A DNA stretch of 64,000 nt from CAZNUP01 sp964609775. Its GTDB lineage: Bacteria; Patescibacteriota; Microgenomatia; JAMCZE01. The notes under the pieces were generated by a model. That model made no database searches and was not told where the DNA came from. It saw only the letters and a program-made list of their open reading frames with translations. The stretch spans positions 28,235-92,234 of the forward strand of contig CAZSSJ010000003.1 of the NCBI GenBank assembly GCA_964609775.1, read 5' to 3'. The stretch's first letter is position 1; each line of letters starts with the position of its first letter. Below are positions 32,290 to 41,079 of this stretch, one piece after another. Position numbers and translations under genes: made by a program.

Positions 32290-32331
32290 GGTCAAATTTG
32301 TCTAATTTGTTGAATTGGTCCAATTTGGCAA
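32290..32331. repeat. 9-nt AATTNGTCA array, intergenic hppA/gyrB
   Basis: Units GGTCAAATT-TGTCTAATT-TGTTGAATT-GGTCCAATT-TGGCAA fill the space between the gyrB stop and the hppA start. Confidence 0.85.
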
Positions 32332-32332
32332 C

Positions 32333-34255
32333 TCACAAATCGAGATTGGCCATCTTGGCGTGGCTTTGGATGAAGCGCTTTCGGGGCGGGACATCTTCAC
32401 CCATGAGCATGTCAAAGGTTTCGTTAGCTTTGTGCACATCCTCAATGGTGACCTGCTTTAAAATCCGGTTTTGCGGATTTAAGGTTGTCTCCCAAAGTTC
32501 GGTGGCATTCATCTCACCAAGGCCTTTGTAACGCTGTACATTTAATTTTACTCCCCCTCCCAGTTCTTTGGCAAGATTGTCTTTTTCCCCTTCGGTGTAG
32601 ACATATTTTTTATTACCTTTCCCCCACTCTATTTTATATAGAGGTGGCAAGGCGACGTAGACGTAGCCTTTTTCGACCAGCGTGGGCATGTGGCGGTAGA
32701 GAAAGGTCAGGTAGAGGCATTTGATGTGCGAGCCGTCGACGTCGGCGTCGGACATGATGATGATGCGGTGATAGCGGAGTTTGTCGATATTAAATTGGTC
32801 GCTTATCCCCGCTCCGATGGCGATGATTAAACTTTTGAATTTGTCGGAGTCGACGATTTGGTCGATGCGGGCGCGCTCGGTGTTGAGGACTTTTCCGAAC
32901 AACGGCAGGATGGCTTGAAATTTGCGGTCTCTCCCCTGTTTGGCACTGCCGCCGGCGGAGTCACCCTCGACGATGAATAGTTCCGAAGCAGCCGGATCGC
33001 GAGACTGGCAGTCGGCTAGCTTTCCGGGAAGGGCTGATCCTTCCAAAGCGCCTTTTCTGATGACGGCTTCTTTGGCAGCTCGGGCGGCCAAGCGAGCTTT
33101 GGCAGCCAGGAAAGCTTTCTCCAGGATGGCCCGACCGTCGCGGGGATTTTCTTCAAAATAGGTGTCGAGGGCTTCTTTGACAACGCCGTAAACAGCGGGT
33201 TGGATTTCGGCGTTGTTGAGTCTTGTTTTGGTTTGCGATTCGAATTGGAGTTTGTCGGCGGCCATTTTGACATAGACGACGGCGGTTAAGCCTTCACGAA
33301 GGTCGTCGCCGATGAAGCTTTCCGCTCCTTCTTTAATGGCGCCGGATTTTTTGCCATAGTCGTTGAGAGCTCGGGTGAGGGCGGCCCGGAAGCCGGCAAC
33401 GTGGGTGCCGCCGTCGGGGGTTTCAATGATGTTGACGAAGGATTCCAACCGTTCACCGAAGTCGTCGTTGTACTGCATGGCAACCTCGATGCCGATTGGG
33501 GCCAGAGCGGTCTCGATCTCTTTGGTGAGATAGAAGACGTCGGAGATGGGTTGCTTGTTGCCGCCCAGGTGGGCGACGAGAGATTTTATGCCTCCTTCAA
33601 AGTAGAAGTTGGACTCCTCCCCGGTCCGTTCGTCTTGGAGATTAAAAAGGAGTTTGGGGACGAGATAGGCCCACTTCTGGAGGTCTTCTTTGATGGTTTG
33701 GAAACTCCACTCGGTAGTGGAAAAGATGTCCGGGTCAGGGAGGAAAGTGGTTTTGGTTCCGGTTTTTGGGCTTTTACCAATTTCTTTGAGGGGAGCATCA
33801 GCAATGCCCTTTTTGTAGCTTTGGCGAAAGAGTTTACCTTTTTGGGAGACCTCGACGACCATCCAGGTGGAAAGAGCGTTAGTGGCGGCGGCACCGACGC
33901 CATGGAGACCGCCGGATTTGGCGTATGCCTGGGCGTCAAACTTGCCACCGGAGTGCAATCGGGTCATGGCCAGCTCAACACCGGAGAGGTGGTATTTGGG
34001 ATTAAGGTCGGTGGGGATGCCCCGGCCCTCATCTTCAACCGTCAGAGAGCCATCTTTATTAATGGTGACGAAAATTTGACGGCCGAAGCCAACCAGAGCT
34101 TCATCAACGCTGTTGTCGACAATTTCTTTAAAGAGGTGGTGGAGGCCTTTTTCGTCGGTGGAACCAATGTACATGCCCGGGCGTTTGCGCACCGGCTCGA
34201 GGCCCTCAAGAACCTGAATGTTTTCGGCGGTGTATTTTGCGTCGGTCTTTGGCAT
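32333..34255 (-). CDS. gyrB: DNA gyrase subunit B
   Basis: 640 aa. GHKL ATPase domain (RPGMYIGSTDEKGLHHLFKEIVDNS, then HGVGAAATNALS), transducer, and TOPRIM domain (VEGDSAGGSAKQGRDR, IMSDADVDGSHI), ending with the tail that contacts GyrA. Length is normal for the short type without the large insertion. The start is an ATG right after a 9-nt repeat array. Confidence 0.97.
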   Translation of the reverse strand: MPKTDAKYTAENIQVLEGLEPVRKRPGMYIGSTDEKGLHHLFKEIVDNSVDEALVGFGRQIFVTINKDGSLTVEDEGRGIPTDLNPKYHLSGVELAMTRLHSGGKFDAQAYAKSGGLHGVGAAATNALSTWMVVEVSQKGKLFRQSYKKGIADAPLKEIGKSPKTGTKTTFLPDPDIFSTTEWSFQTIKEDLQKWAYLVPKLLFNLQDERTGEESNFYFEGGIKSLVAHLGGNKQPISDVFYLTKEIETALAPIGIEVAMQYNDDFGERLESFVNIIETPDGGTHVAGFRAALTRALNDYGKKSGAIKEGAESFIGDDLREGLTAVVYVKMAADKLQFESQTKTRLNNAEIQPAVYGVVKEALDTYFEENPRDGRAILEKAFLAAKARLAARAAKEAVIRKGALEGSALPGKLADCQSRDPAASELFIVEGDSAGGSAKQGRDRKFQAILPLFGKVLNTERARIDQIVDSDKFKSLIIAIGAGISDQFNIDKLRYHRIIIMSDADVDGSHIKCLYLTFLYRHMPTLVEKGYVYVALPPLYKIEWGKGNKKYVYTEGEKDNLAKELGGGVKLNVQRYKGLGEMNATELWETTLNPQNRILKQVTIEDVHKANETFDMLMGEDVPPRKRFIQSHAKMANLDL

Positions 34256-34267
34256 TTTGGCACAAAA

Positions 34268-34314
34268 AACTTAAGTTTCTTAGGACACTTAAGTCTCTTA
34301 AGACACTTAAGTTA
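34268..34314. repeat. 9-nt CTTAAG array upstream of gyrB
   Basis: Five units, ACTTAAGTT-TCTTAGGAC-ACTTAAGTC-TCTTAAGAC-ACTTAAGTT, between gyrB and the delta' gene. Confidence 0.9.
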
Positions 34315-34329
34315 GATGCGACTATTCTA

Positions 34330-35013
34330 CTAATTTAACAGCAGGTTTTCCAGGGTTAAGCGGACATTACAGTTAGCTTTGAGGCGGTTTTTTGCTTGCA
34401 GGAGACTCTTTGTGCGGGAAGGCCAATTTACGGGCACGGAGGTTTGGGAAATGGCGAGATGGTGGAGGGCGCAGAGCATTTTATCAAGCCAGATGAGCGC
34501 CTCCTTACGACTGGAGGAAACCTCGGCGGCTAATTTGAAGCGTTCCCCGATCCCCCACCTGGAGAGGCTGACAAGAAGGTCTTGAACGGCGGCGATTTCG
34601 GAAGACGGGATGGTCGGGGTTGCTGGTGGGAGATAGATGGTTTGGCAGCGGGAAAGGATGGTTGGGAGGAGATTGTCCGAAGTTGACTGGCACGAGAGAA
34701 AGATGAGCGCGCTTCCAGGCGGGTCTTCCAGGGTTTTCAGGAGGGCATTTTGGGCCTCGACTGTGAGCGTGTCGGCGTTTTCGATGAAAGCGATTTTTTG
34801 CGGCTTTGAGACGGGTTTTCGGTTTAAGTGGTGTTGCAGTTCCCGAATTTCGGCGATGCCGATTGAGCCCTCGCCACTTATCCGGATGATGTCAGGATCA
34901 GAAGGATTAGCCTGAAGGGGGATTTTTTCCAGAATTTGGAAGAGGACGTCGTTTTGACCCCCAATGACGAGATAGCTGCCGGCGGAAATCGTTGACACCA
35001 TAACTTCCGGCAT
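34330..35013 (-). CDS. holB: DNA polymerase III delta' subunit-like clamp-loader protein
   Basis: 227 aa, shorter than full delta' (about 300). AAA+ fold recognisable by GIAEIRELQHHLNRKP, KIAFIENADTLTVEAQNALLKTLEDPP, and TILSRCQTIYLPP, as in HolB. No Walker A lysine motif is seen, as is usual for delta' subunits. It is transcribed divergently from pilB. Confidence 0.85.
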   Translation of the reverse strand: MPEVMVSTISAGSYLVIGGQNDVLFQILEKIPLQANPSDPDIIRISGEGSIGIAEIRELQHHLNRKPVSKPQKIAFIENADTLTVEAQNALLKTLEDPPGSALIFLSCQSTSDNLLPTILSRCQTIYLPPATPTIPSSEIAAVQDLLVSLSRWGIGERFKLAAEVSSSRKEALIWLDKMLCALHHLAISQTSVPVNWPSRTKSLLQAKNRLKANCNVRLTLENLLLN

Positions 35014-35021
35014 TGTACGAT
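34992..35021 (+). promoter_or_regulatory. Promoter of the pilus operon
   Basis: TTGACA (34992-34997), 18 nt, TACGAT (35016-35021). ATG codons follow at 35025 and 35031, so the pilB message has almost no leader. It overlaps the start of the divergent holB gene. Confidence 0.55.
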
Positions 35022-35030
35022 GGAATGGTC

Positions 35031-36782
35031 ATGGATGCTACTGCCCAAGGGGTGGATTCTGCCCCGACGAGTGTTGAAGAAGCGCTTGTTTCGGCTCATA
35101 AAATTACGGCTGACCAGTTGACTTTAGCCACTCAGGAGAATGTCAACACCGGAAAAGCCATCGAGCAAATTTTAAAAGACCGCGGCTTTGTGACAGACAA
35201 AGATGTCATGGCCGCTAAAGCCCAGATTATTGGAATTTCTCTGGTGGACGTGTCGGCCATTGCCGTTTCCCCGGAAGTTTTGAATCTTATTCCGCAAACG
35301 GTGGCAGAGCGGTATGAGGTGATGCCGTTTGAGTTAGATGTGACGACGGGGCAATTGTCGGTCGCGATGGCTGACCCCTTGGACCTGACGGCCATTAGCT
35401 TTTTGGAAAAAAAGAGTGCCAAGAAGATTAAGCCATTTTTGGCTGATTCTGATGATCTGCGCCGGGCAATTTCGGAGAAATATTCGCAAGGGTTAGGAAT
35501 TGAAGTGACGGCGGCTCTTAAGGAAGCCCCGGTGGCAGCGAAAGTCAAAGACGCGGTTGGGCAGGCAGCGGTGGCTAAGGGTGGAGAGACGATCAGAGAC
35601 GCGCCAGTGGCAAAAATTACCTCGGCCCTTTTAGATTTTGCGATTAAATCCCGGTCGTCAGATATTCATGTTGAGCCACTTGAGGATCACACTCGCGTGC
35701 GCTACCGGATTGATGGGATCCTTTATGAGAAGCTTGTCTTGCCGGCGAGCATTCATGACTCGGTGGTGTCACGAATAAAGATTCTGTCGGATCTCAAGAT
35801 TGATGAGAAGCGGATTCCTCAGGACGGACGCTTTAATTACAAGGCGGAGGGAGGAGAGGTGGATATTCGGGTTTCCACACTGCCGACTGTGCATGGGGAG
35901 AAAGTGGTCATGCGGCTGCTGCGAAAATCCGGCGGAGTGCCGACGCTTGGGGATCTCGGACTTCGGGGCACGGCTCTTAAGAATTTGGAAATTGCCATTT
36001 TGCGGCCGCACGGCATTATTGTGATTTGTGGACCGACTGGTTCCGGCAAAACGACGACTCTTTATTCGGTTTTATCAAAGATTAACTCGACAAAGGTGAA
36101 TATTGTCACTTTGGAGGACCCGGTCGAATATCAGATCCCCGGAGTCAATCAGGTGCAGATTAACCCTCAGGCGGGCTTGACCTTTGCCACGGGACTTCGG
36201 GCGTTTTTACGTCAGGACCCGAACATTATTCTGGTCGGAGAAATCCGGGATAATGAGACGACGGATCTGGCCATTCAAGCGGCCCTCACCGGCCACTTGG
36301 TTTTTTCGACTTTGCACACGAGCAATGCCTCGGGGGCTATCCCGAGATTCCTGGATCTTGGAGCGGAGCCATTTCTTCTGGCTTCGTCGCTGTCGGCAAT
36401 TGTGGGACAGCGGATTTTGCGAAAAATTTGTCCGTCCTGCCGGGAGAGTATGACCCCACCGGAGATTTTGGTCGCGGATATTAAAAATGTCCTGGGACCT
36501 TTGCTCCCCAAGGCTAAGGACGGGTCCGAAAATGTTGCGCTTTTCAGAGGAAGGGGGTGCGTTGAATGCGGCGGATCGGGATTTTTGGGGAGGATGGGAA
36601 TTTTTGAGGTCTTGCCAGTTTCGGATAAAGTTGCCAAAATGATATTGGGGAGAGCGGATGCCGGAGGAGTGGAAAAAGAAGCGGTGGAGGCAGGAATGAT
36701 TACCATGAAGCAGGACGGCTATCTCAAGGCGCTCGAGGGAATAACAACTATTGAGGAAGTGCTGAGGGTAGCCCAGGATTAA
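35031..36782 (+). CDS. pilB: Type IV pilus extension ATPase
   Basis: 583 aa from the ATG at 35031 (35025 possible). Powers pilin assembly. N-terminal GspE_N domain (about 10-140). The ATPase core has Walker A CGPTGSGKTTTLYSV, the Asp box VGEIRDNETTDLAIQAALTGH and HTSNA. A zinc site CPSC ... CVECGGSGF interrupts the C-terminal part. First gene of the pil operon, followed 1 nt later by pilT. Confidence 0.97.
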   Translation: MDATAQGVDSAPTSVEEALVSAHKITADQLTLATQENVNTGKAIEQILKDRGFVTDKDVMAAKAQIIGISLVDVSAIAVSPEVLNLIPQTVAERYEVMPFELDVTTGQLSVAMADPLDLTAISFLEKKSAKKIKPFLADSDDLRRAISEKYSQGLGIEVTAALKEAPVAAKVKDAVGQAAVAKGGETIRDAPVAKITSALLDFAIKSRSSDIHVEPLEDHTRVRYRIDGILYEKLVLPASIHDSVVSRIKILSDLKIDEKRIPQDGRFNYKAEGGEVDIRVSTLPTVHGEKVVMRLLRKSGGVPTLGDLGLRGTALKNLEIAILRPHGIIVICGPTGSGKTTTLYSVLSKINSTKVNIVTLEDPVEYQIPGVNQVQINPQAGLTFATGLRAFLRQDPNIILVGEIRDNETTDLAIQAALTGHLVFSTLHTSNASGAIPRFLDLGAEPFLLASSLSAIVGQRILRKICPSCRESMTPPEILVADIKNVLGPLLPKAKDGSENVALFRGRGCVECGGSGFLGRMGIFEVLPVSDKVAKMILGRADAGGVEKEAVEAGMITMKQDGYLKALEGITTIEEVLRVAQD

Positions 36783-36783
36783 G

Positions 36784-37839
36784 ATGCATATACAAGATCT
36801 TTTGGACCAGACAATTAAAAAGGGGGCGTCGGATCTGCACTTGATTGCGCCGTATCCGGCCATGCTGCGGATTGACGGAGAGTTAGTCGAGATCGACAAG
36901 GTTGGACTTAACGGCGAGGCGATTGAAAAGTTGGTGACTCCCCTACTTTCGGAAGAACAGAAAAAACTTCTGGGGGCTAACCGGGAACTGGATTTCAGCT
37001 ATGGTTATGGTGAGGGGCGGTTCCGGATTAATGTTTATTATCAGAAGGATTCGATGGCGGCGGCTTTCCGGCTCATTCCGCTCAAAATCCGGGGAATTGA
37101 TGAGCTGAATCTGCCGACAATCTGCCATTCGTTTGCCAAACTGCGCCAGGGGTTTATTTTGGTGACCGGGCCGACGGGACACGGAAAATCGACGTCGATT
37201 GCGTCGATGATTGAAGAAATTAACCTCCAGGCCGGGGGGCACATTCTGACGATTGAGGACCCGATTGAATATTTGTATTCCACCGGAAAGGCAGTTGTCT
37301 CGCAGCGCGAGATGGGCGGCGACACTTTTTCCTGGCCAAATGCTCTGCGGGCGGCTCTACGCGAAGATCCGAATGTCGTTTTGGTTGGAGAAATGCGGGA
37401 CTATGAAACGATCGCGGCGGCGATGACAATTGCCGAGACGGGGCATTTGGTCTTTGCGACGCTGCACACGAATTCAGCGGCCCAGACGATTGACCGGATT
37501 GTTGACGTTTTTCCCGACAATCAGCAAGCCCAGATTGCCCTGCAGCTTTCCAATACTCTCGAGGCGGTTATTTCCCAAAGACTATTGCCGGCGGTTGGTG
37601 GCGGTCGAGTGCCGGCGGTGGAGCTTTTGATTGCGACGCCCGCCGTCCGGTCAATCATCAGAGATCGAAAGTCGCACCTGCTGGACAATGTTATTCAAAC
37701 GTCTTCGGACATGGGGATGATGACGATGGATATGTCCCTGGGGGGGCTCGTGGGTAAGGGGAAATTGAACTTTGATGTGGCGGCGTCCTATGCGAATAAT
37801 CCAGAGTATCTAAGGGAACTTGTTAAAAAACAGAGATGA
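36784..37839 (+). CDS. pilT: Type IV pilus retraction ATPase
   Basis: 351 aa. Depolymerises the pilus for twitching or DNA uptake. PilT features: TGPTGHGKSTSIASM (Walker A), LVGEMRDYETIAAAMTIAETGHLVFATLHTN, and AVELLIATPAVRSIIRD near the end. Begins 1 nt after the pilB stop region. Confidence 0.97.
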   Translation: MHIQDLLDQTIKKGASDLHLIAPYPAMLRIDGELVEIDKVGLNGEAIEKLVTPLLSEEQKKLLGANRELDFSYGYGEGRFRINVYYQKDSMAAAFRLIPLKIRGIDELNLPTICHSFAKLRQGFILVTGPTGHGKSTSIASMIEEINLQAGGHILTIEDPIEYLYSTGKAVVSQREMGGDTFSWPNALRAALREDPNVVLVGEMRDYETIAAAMTIAETGHLVFATLHTNSAAQTIDRIVDVFPDNQQAQIALQLSNTLEAVISQRLLPAVGGGRVPAVELLIATPAVRSIIRDRKSHLLDNVIQTSSDMGMMTMDMSLGGLVGKGKLNFDVAASYANNPEYLRELVKKQR

Positions 37840-37842
37840 GTT

Positions 37843-37917
37843 GAGTTCATCGCTTATCGTTCATAGTTCATGGTAGACCATTTTACGATGAACGATGAAC
37901 CGTGTCGGCGATGAACT
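37843..37917. repeat. Inverted 7-nt arrays between pilT and pilC
   Basis: GTTCATC-GCTTATC-GTTCATA-GTTCATG one way, then GATGAAC-GATGAAC-C...-GATGAAC the other way. The arms can pair. The array runs up to the pilC start. Confidence 0.75.
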
Positions 37918-39132
37918 TTGTCGGTGCAGCAGTTTACATACCGAGCGAAGGATAAGGCGGGAAACACGGTCTCCGGGGTGGTGGAAAGTGTTAATGCGCA
38001 GCAAGCTGTCAAGACGCTTCAAGAGCATGGCTTGCTGGTGATTTCGGTGGCGGAAAAGAGAGATTTCAGCTTGAAAGCGCTCAGTCCCCGGCTGGCGAGC
38101 GTCTCCGAGCAGGAAGTGGCGACATTTACCAGGCTTCTTTCGACGATGCTTCGGGCGGGACTGCCGCTAGTGGACGCTTTATATAATTTGTCGGTTCAAA
38201 CCCGGAATGTCACTTTTAAAGAGGCGATAAAGGCGATGTTAGCAAACATCCAAAGCGGCGGCAGCCTGTCGGCGAGCATGGCGATGCACCCCAAGATTTT
38301 CGACAATTTGTACGTTAATTTAGTCAAAGCCGGTGAAGCGTCCGGTAAGGTGGACGAAGCGATGGAAAAGCTGGCGGATATGCTGGATTCGCAACTGGAG
38401 TTTAAAGGCAAAATCAAAGGAGCGATGATCTATCCGGCGATTGTGGTTGTTGCCATGGTTGCCGTGGCGGTGTTTATGATCACCTCGATCATTCCCAAAA
38501 TCACGGATGTCTATAAGCAGTTTGGGGCGGAGCTTCCCTTGCCGACGATGATTCTTTTGGGCATTTCAGACATTTTTCGAAATTATTTCATTTTGGTTAT
38601 CTTGGCCGTCGGGGCTTTTTACGGGCTGGTGAAACTTCTGAAGCGCAACGTGGCGGGCGAGATGCTCGTCAATGACGCGGTGTTGCACTTTCCGGTGTTG
38701 GGAGCATTGCAGATTGAAGTGACGCTGACGGTGATCAATCGCACCTTGGGGACACTGGTCAACGCCGGGGTGGCGATTCTTGAGGCTCTCAAAATCACGG
38801 CCGGGACGATGAGCAATAACAAGTTCAAACTGGGGATAGTGGAGGCCTCATCGGCAGTGGAAAAGGGCCTGCCGCTGTCTGATGCCATCAAACGCAATCC
38901 TAATTTTCCGCTCATCATGGCGCAGCTGACAGCCATTGGGGAAGAGACGGGAACGCTGGGCGACAGCCTGATCCGCGTCTCAGATTTCTATCAGGCTTCG
39001 TCGGAGCGAAAAGTCAAAGCGCTGACGACGGCTTTGGAGCCACTCATGATCATTCTCATGGGCGTGATGGTTGGTGGACTGGCTGTCGCCGTTCTGTTGC
39101 CGATGTTTAATTTGGTTAATGTCATTAAGTGA
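37918..39132 (+). CDS. pilC: Type IV pilus inner-membrane platform protein
   Basis: 404 aa (TTG start; a GTG two codons later is as good). Two T2SSF domains: residues about 65-190 (LLSTMLRAGLPLVDALYNL) and about 270-400 (LGTLVNAGVAILEALKI), each followed by membrane helices, with LTTALEPLMIILMGVMVGG at the end. No ATG is present, because a 7-nt repeat array occupies the upstream region. Confidence 0.95.
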   Translation: MSVQQFTYRAKDKAGNTVSGVVESVNAQQAVKTLQEHGLLVISVAEKRDFSLKALSPRLASVSEQEVATFTRLLSTMLRAGLPLVDALYNLSVQTRNVTFKEAIKAMLANIQSGGSLSASMAMHPKIFDNLYVNLVKAGEASGKVDEAMEKLADMLDSQLEFKGKIKGAMIYPAIVVVAMVAVAVFMITSIIPKITDVYKQFGAELPLPTMILLGISDIFRNYFILVILAVGAFYGLVKLLKRNVAGEMLVNDAVLHFPVLGALQIEVTLTVINRTLGTLVNAGVAILEALKITAGTMSNNKFKLGIVEASSAVEKGLPLSDAIKRNPNFPLIMAQLTAIGEETGTLGDSLIRVSDFYQASSERKVKALTTALEPLMIILMGVMVGGLAVAVLLPMFNLVNVIK

Positions 39133-39176
39133 TGGTCTTGACATGGAGGAAGTAATGATTCTTAATTAAATAGTAT

Positions 39177-39689
39177 ATGAAGCTGTCCAGGGGAAATGGT
39201 TCATGGTTCACAGTTCACGGTTCACGCGAGAGAATTCTTCGGCGCGGCTTCACGATTATTGAACTGATGGTGGTGATGACAGTGATCTCCATTTTGGCGA
39301 CGATGGCTCTTTACGGCCTTAACAAGTCGCAAGCGGCAGCAAGAGACGCTCAAAGGCAGCAAATTATGACCGGGCTCCAGGGAACTTTCGAAAGGTTTTA
39401 CGGGGACTGGCAGAGATATCCGATTGGGAATAGTTGTCAGGATTTGTGCAGTGTGATTAACGGGTTAATGGCTGGACCATCGCCTTATCTTTCTTCTGTT
39501 CCAATTGATCCTGGGACAAAAACAACAATCTGCAACGACTCAACTTTAGCTTGCAGCGGGGCTAATCCAACGTGCAAGGGAGCAGTTTATACCTATACTT
39601 GCAGCAATACAGCGACATTTCCACAATCATATGTTTTGACCTTGACGAAGGAATCGGGGGGTTCAAGTGTATTTAATAGTCCCCAATGA
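39177..39689 (+). CDS. Type IV pilin, first copy
   Basis: 170 aa. Class III signal RRGFTIIELMVVMTVISILATMAL, cleaved after Gly by the prepilin peptidase. A globular part has four or more Cys (NSCQDLCSVI ... ACSGANPTCKG ... TCSN). The leader is unusually long (24 aa), and its part NGSWFTVHGSRER is coded by 7-nt repeats (39196-39228). A major or minor pilin of the pilus. Confidence 0.9.
   Translation: MKLSRGNGSWFTVHGSRERILRRGFTIIELMVVMTVISILATMALYGLNKSQAAARDAQRQQIMTGLQGTFERFYGDWQRYPIGNSCQDLCSVINGLMAGPSPYLSSVPIDPGTKTTICNDSTLACSGANPTCKGAVYTYTCSNTATFPQSYVLTLTKESGGSSVFNSPQ
39196..39228. repeat. 7-nt array in a prepilin leader
   Basis: GGTTCAT-GGTTCAC-AGTTCAC-GGTTCAC, in the coding part before the pilin cleavage site. 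Same unit as in thrS (60330). Confidence 0.8.
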
Positions 39690-39706
39690 TGAGAAGGAGG
39701 TGAACA

Positions 39707-40189
39707 ATGAAAATTAAAAATTTAAAATCAAAAATTAAAAATTTATCGGGGGGGTTTACGCTTATAGAATTGATGATCGTCATCACGATCATTGCGATTT
39801 TGGCAACAATTGTGCTTTTTGGTCTTGGTCAGGCACAGAAAGGAGCCAGGGACACACAACGAGAGTCGATCGTTAAAGGAGTGCAGGTAGCACTGCAAGC
39901 ATATGCAGGGAATAATGGCGGGGCTTATCCGGCTGGCGCTAACTGGAATACTGTAACCGCAGCAATGAATCCGCTTTATTTACCTGACGCGTTGAATGAT
40001 CCAGGGTGCGGAACGTCAGCCGGCGGAGCTCGAGATGTCAGAGGCCTTGACACTCCACTTTATGGTGGGTGCACGGGCGTGAGATATACCTATACAACAA
40101 CGGTGACGGGAAATTGTCTTGGAGCGCCTTATCAGATGACCATAAACAAGGAATCAGGAGGTGTGGGGATATTCTGTGGTCCAAAATAA
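39707..40189 (+). CDS. Type IV pilin, second copy
   Basis: 160 aa. GGFTLIELMIVITIIAILATIVLFGLGQAQKGARDTQR is the pilin helix with its cleavage Gly and Glu5, followed by a globular domain with a C-terminal disulfide-type loop. Strong ribosome binding site (GAAGGAGGTG), so probably the highly made major pilin. The leader KIKNLKSKIKNL is coded by a 7-nt array (39708-39743). Confidence 0.92.
   Translation: MKIKNLKSKIKNLSGGFTLIELMIVITIIAILATIVLFGLGQAQKGARDTQRESIVKGVQVALQAYAGNNGGAYPAGANWNTVTAAMNPLYLPDALNDPGCGTSAGGARDVRGLDTPLYGGCTGVRYTYTTTVTGNCLGAPYQMTINKESGGVGIFCGPK
39708..39743. repeat. 7-nt array in the major prepilin leader
   Basis: AAAATTA-AAAATTT-AAAATCA-AAAATTA-AAAATTT, directly after the ATG. 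Confidence 0.8.
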
Positions 40190-40210
40190 GGAGATAATTG
40201 CGACCAAATT

Positions 40211-40242
40211 AAAAACCGCGTCCCTAGTGGGCGTGGTTTTTG
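40211..40242 (+). terminator. Intrinsic terminator after the pilin genes
   Basis: A 12-bp stem AAAACCGCGTCC/GGGCGTGGTTTT with a short loop and T5. Would limit read-through from the strongly expressed pilin genes into pilD. Confidence 0.8.
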
Positions 40243-40245
40243 GTG

Positions 40246-40251
40246 TATGAT
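40246..40251 (+). promoter_or_regulatory. -10 box of a leaderless pilD
   Basis: TATGAT, 6 nt before the GTG at 40258, directly after the terminator. Confidence 0.5.
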
Positions 40252-40255
40252 GATT

Positions 40256-40296
40256 AGGTGATTAGTCAAATTGGACAAATTTGGCAAATTGGGGGT
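40256..40296. repeat. 9-nt AATTNGTCA array at the pilD start
   Basis: GATTAGTCA-AATTGGACA-AATTTGGCA-AATTGGGG; supplies the first ten codons of pilD. Confidence 0.85.
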
Positions 40297-41052
40297 TTGG
40301 CGATTTTGGGTTTGTCGGTTGGAAGTTTTTTGAATGTTTTGGTCTGGCGGCTTGATGATGAGAAGGCGCCGAAGTTTTGGCAAGGGAGGAGCATGTGCCC
40401 CAAGTGCAAACACCCCCTCTCCTGGAGGGACAACATTCCCCTCTTGTCCTTCGTGTTGCTCTCTGGCAGGTGCCGTTTTTGCAGAAAGCCAATCAGTTGG
40501 CAGTATCCGGTGGTGGAGCTGGCGACGGTGGTGGTGACGGTGATTGTGGGATTTGGGTGGTTAGGGAGTTTGGGGTGGTTGGGGGTGTTGGGGGTGTTGG
40601 TTATTGCCTGGGCGTTCATTGTCATTTTCTTTGCGGACTTTCTTTACGGGCTGATTCCGGATGAAATGGAAGTGGTGATTGTGGGGGCGGCGTTGGCTTT
40701 GAAAATTAGTCAAATTGGACAAATTGGTCTGATTGGTCAAATTTGGTCGGACGGGGTTGCGGGGCTGGTTTCGGGTTTGGCTTTTCTGGCTATTGTGGTG
40801 GCCACCCGGTTTCGGGGAATGGGGTTGGGGGATGTCAAGCTGGCTTTTGTGATGGGGTTTCTGCTGGGGTTTCCCAAGGTCCTGGTGGCGTTTTGGTTTG
40901 CATTTATTCTGGGCGGCGTCTACGCTCTTTTCCTTCTCGGCTTGCGCCGGAAAAAGATTCATGACACAATTGCTTTAGGACCCTTTTTGGTCATTGGTGT
41001 TGCTATTGCAGCGGGGTGGTCAGGACAGTTGTTACAACTTATCGGTCTTTAG
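40258..41052 (+). CDS. pilD: Prepilin peptidase / N-methyltransferase
   Basis: 264 aa. Cleaves and methylates prepilins. N-terminal zinc domain (CPKC ... CRFC), catalytic Asp residues in FFADFLYGLIPDE and GMGLGDVKL. Eight membrane segments. Three 9-nt arrays lie in frame: at the very start (ISQIGQIWQIGG), at 40551-40603 (WLGSLGWLGVLGVLV, forming part of a membrane helix) and at 40703-40749 (ISQIGQIGLIGQIW). Confidence 0.95.
   Translation: MISQIGQIWQIGGLAILGLSVGSFLNVLVWRLDDEKAPKFWQGRSMCPKCKHPLSWRDNIPLLSFVLLSGRCRFCRKPISWQYPVVELATVVVTVIVGFGWLGSLGWLGVLGVLVIAWAFIVIFFADFLYGLIPDEMEVVIVGAALALKISQIGQIGLIGQIWSDGVAGLVSGLAFLAIVVATRFRGMGLGDVKLAFVMGFLLGFPKVLVAFWFAFILGGVYALFLLGLRRKKIHDTIALGPFLVIGVAIAAGWSGQLLQLIGL
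40551..40603. repeat. 9-nt GGGNGNTTN array inside pilD
   Basis: Five units coding WLG-SLG-WLG-VLG-VLV inside a membrane helix. Confidence 0.85.
40703..40749. repeat. 9-nt AATTNGTCA array inside pilD
   Basis: Five units coding ISQ-IGQ-IGL-IGQ-IWS between two membrane helices. Confidence 0.9.
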
Positions 41053-41079
41053 TCACAATAATTTACAATGCTTTAAACA

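Noticed and set aside
33401..34315. 304-codon plus-strand frame opposite gyrB
   Set aside because: Antisense to a clear gyrB; the frame is a by-product of gyrB codon use.
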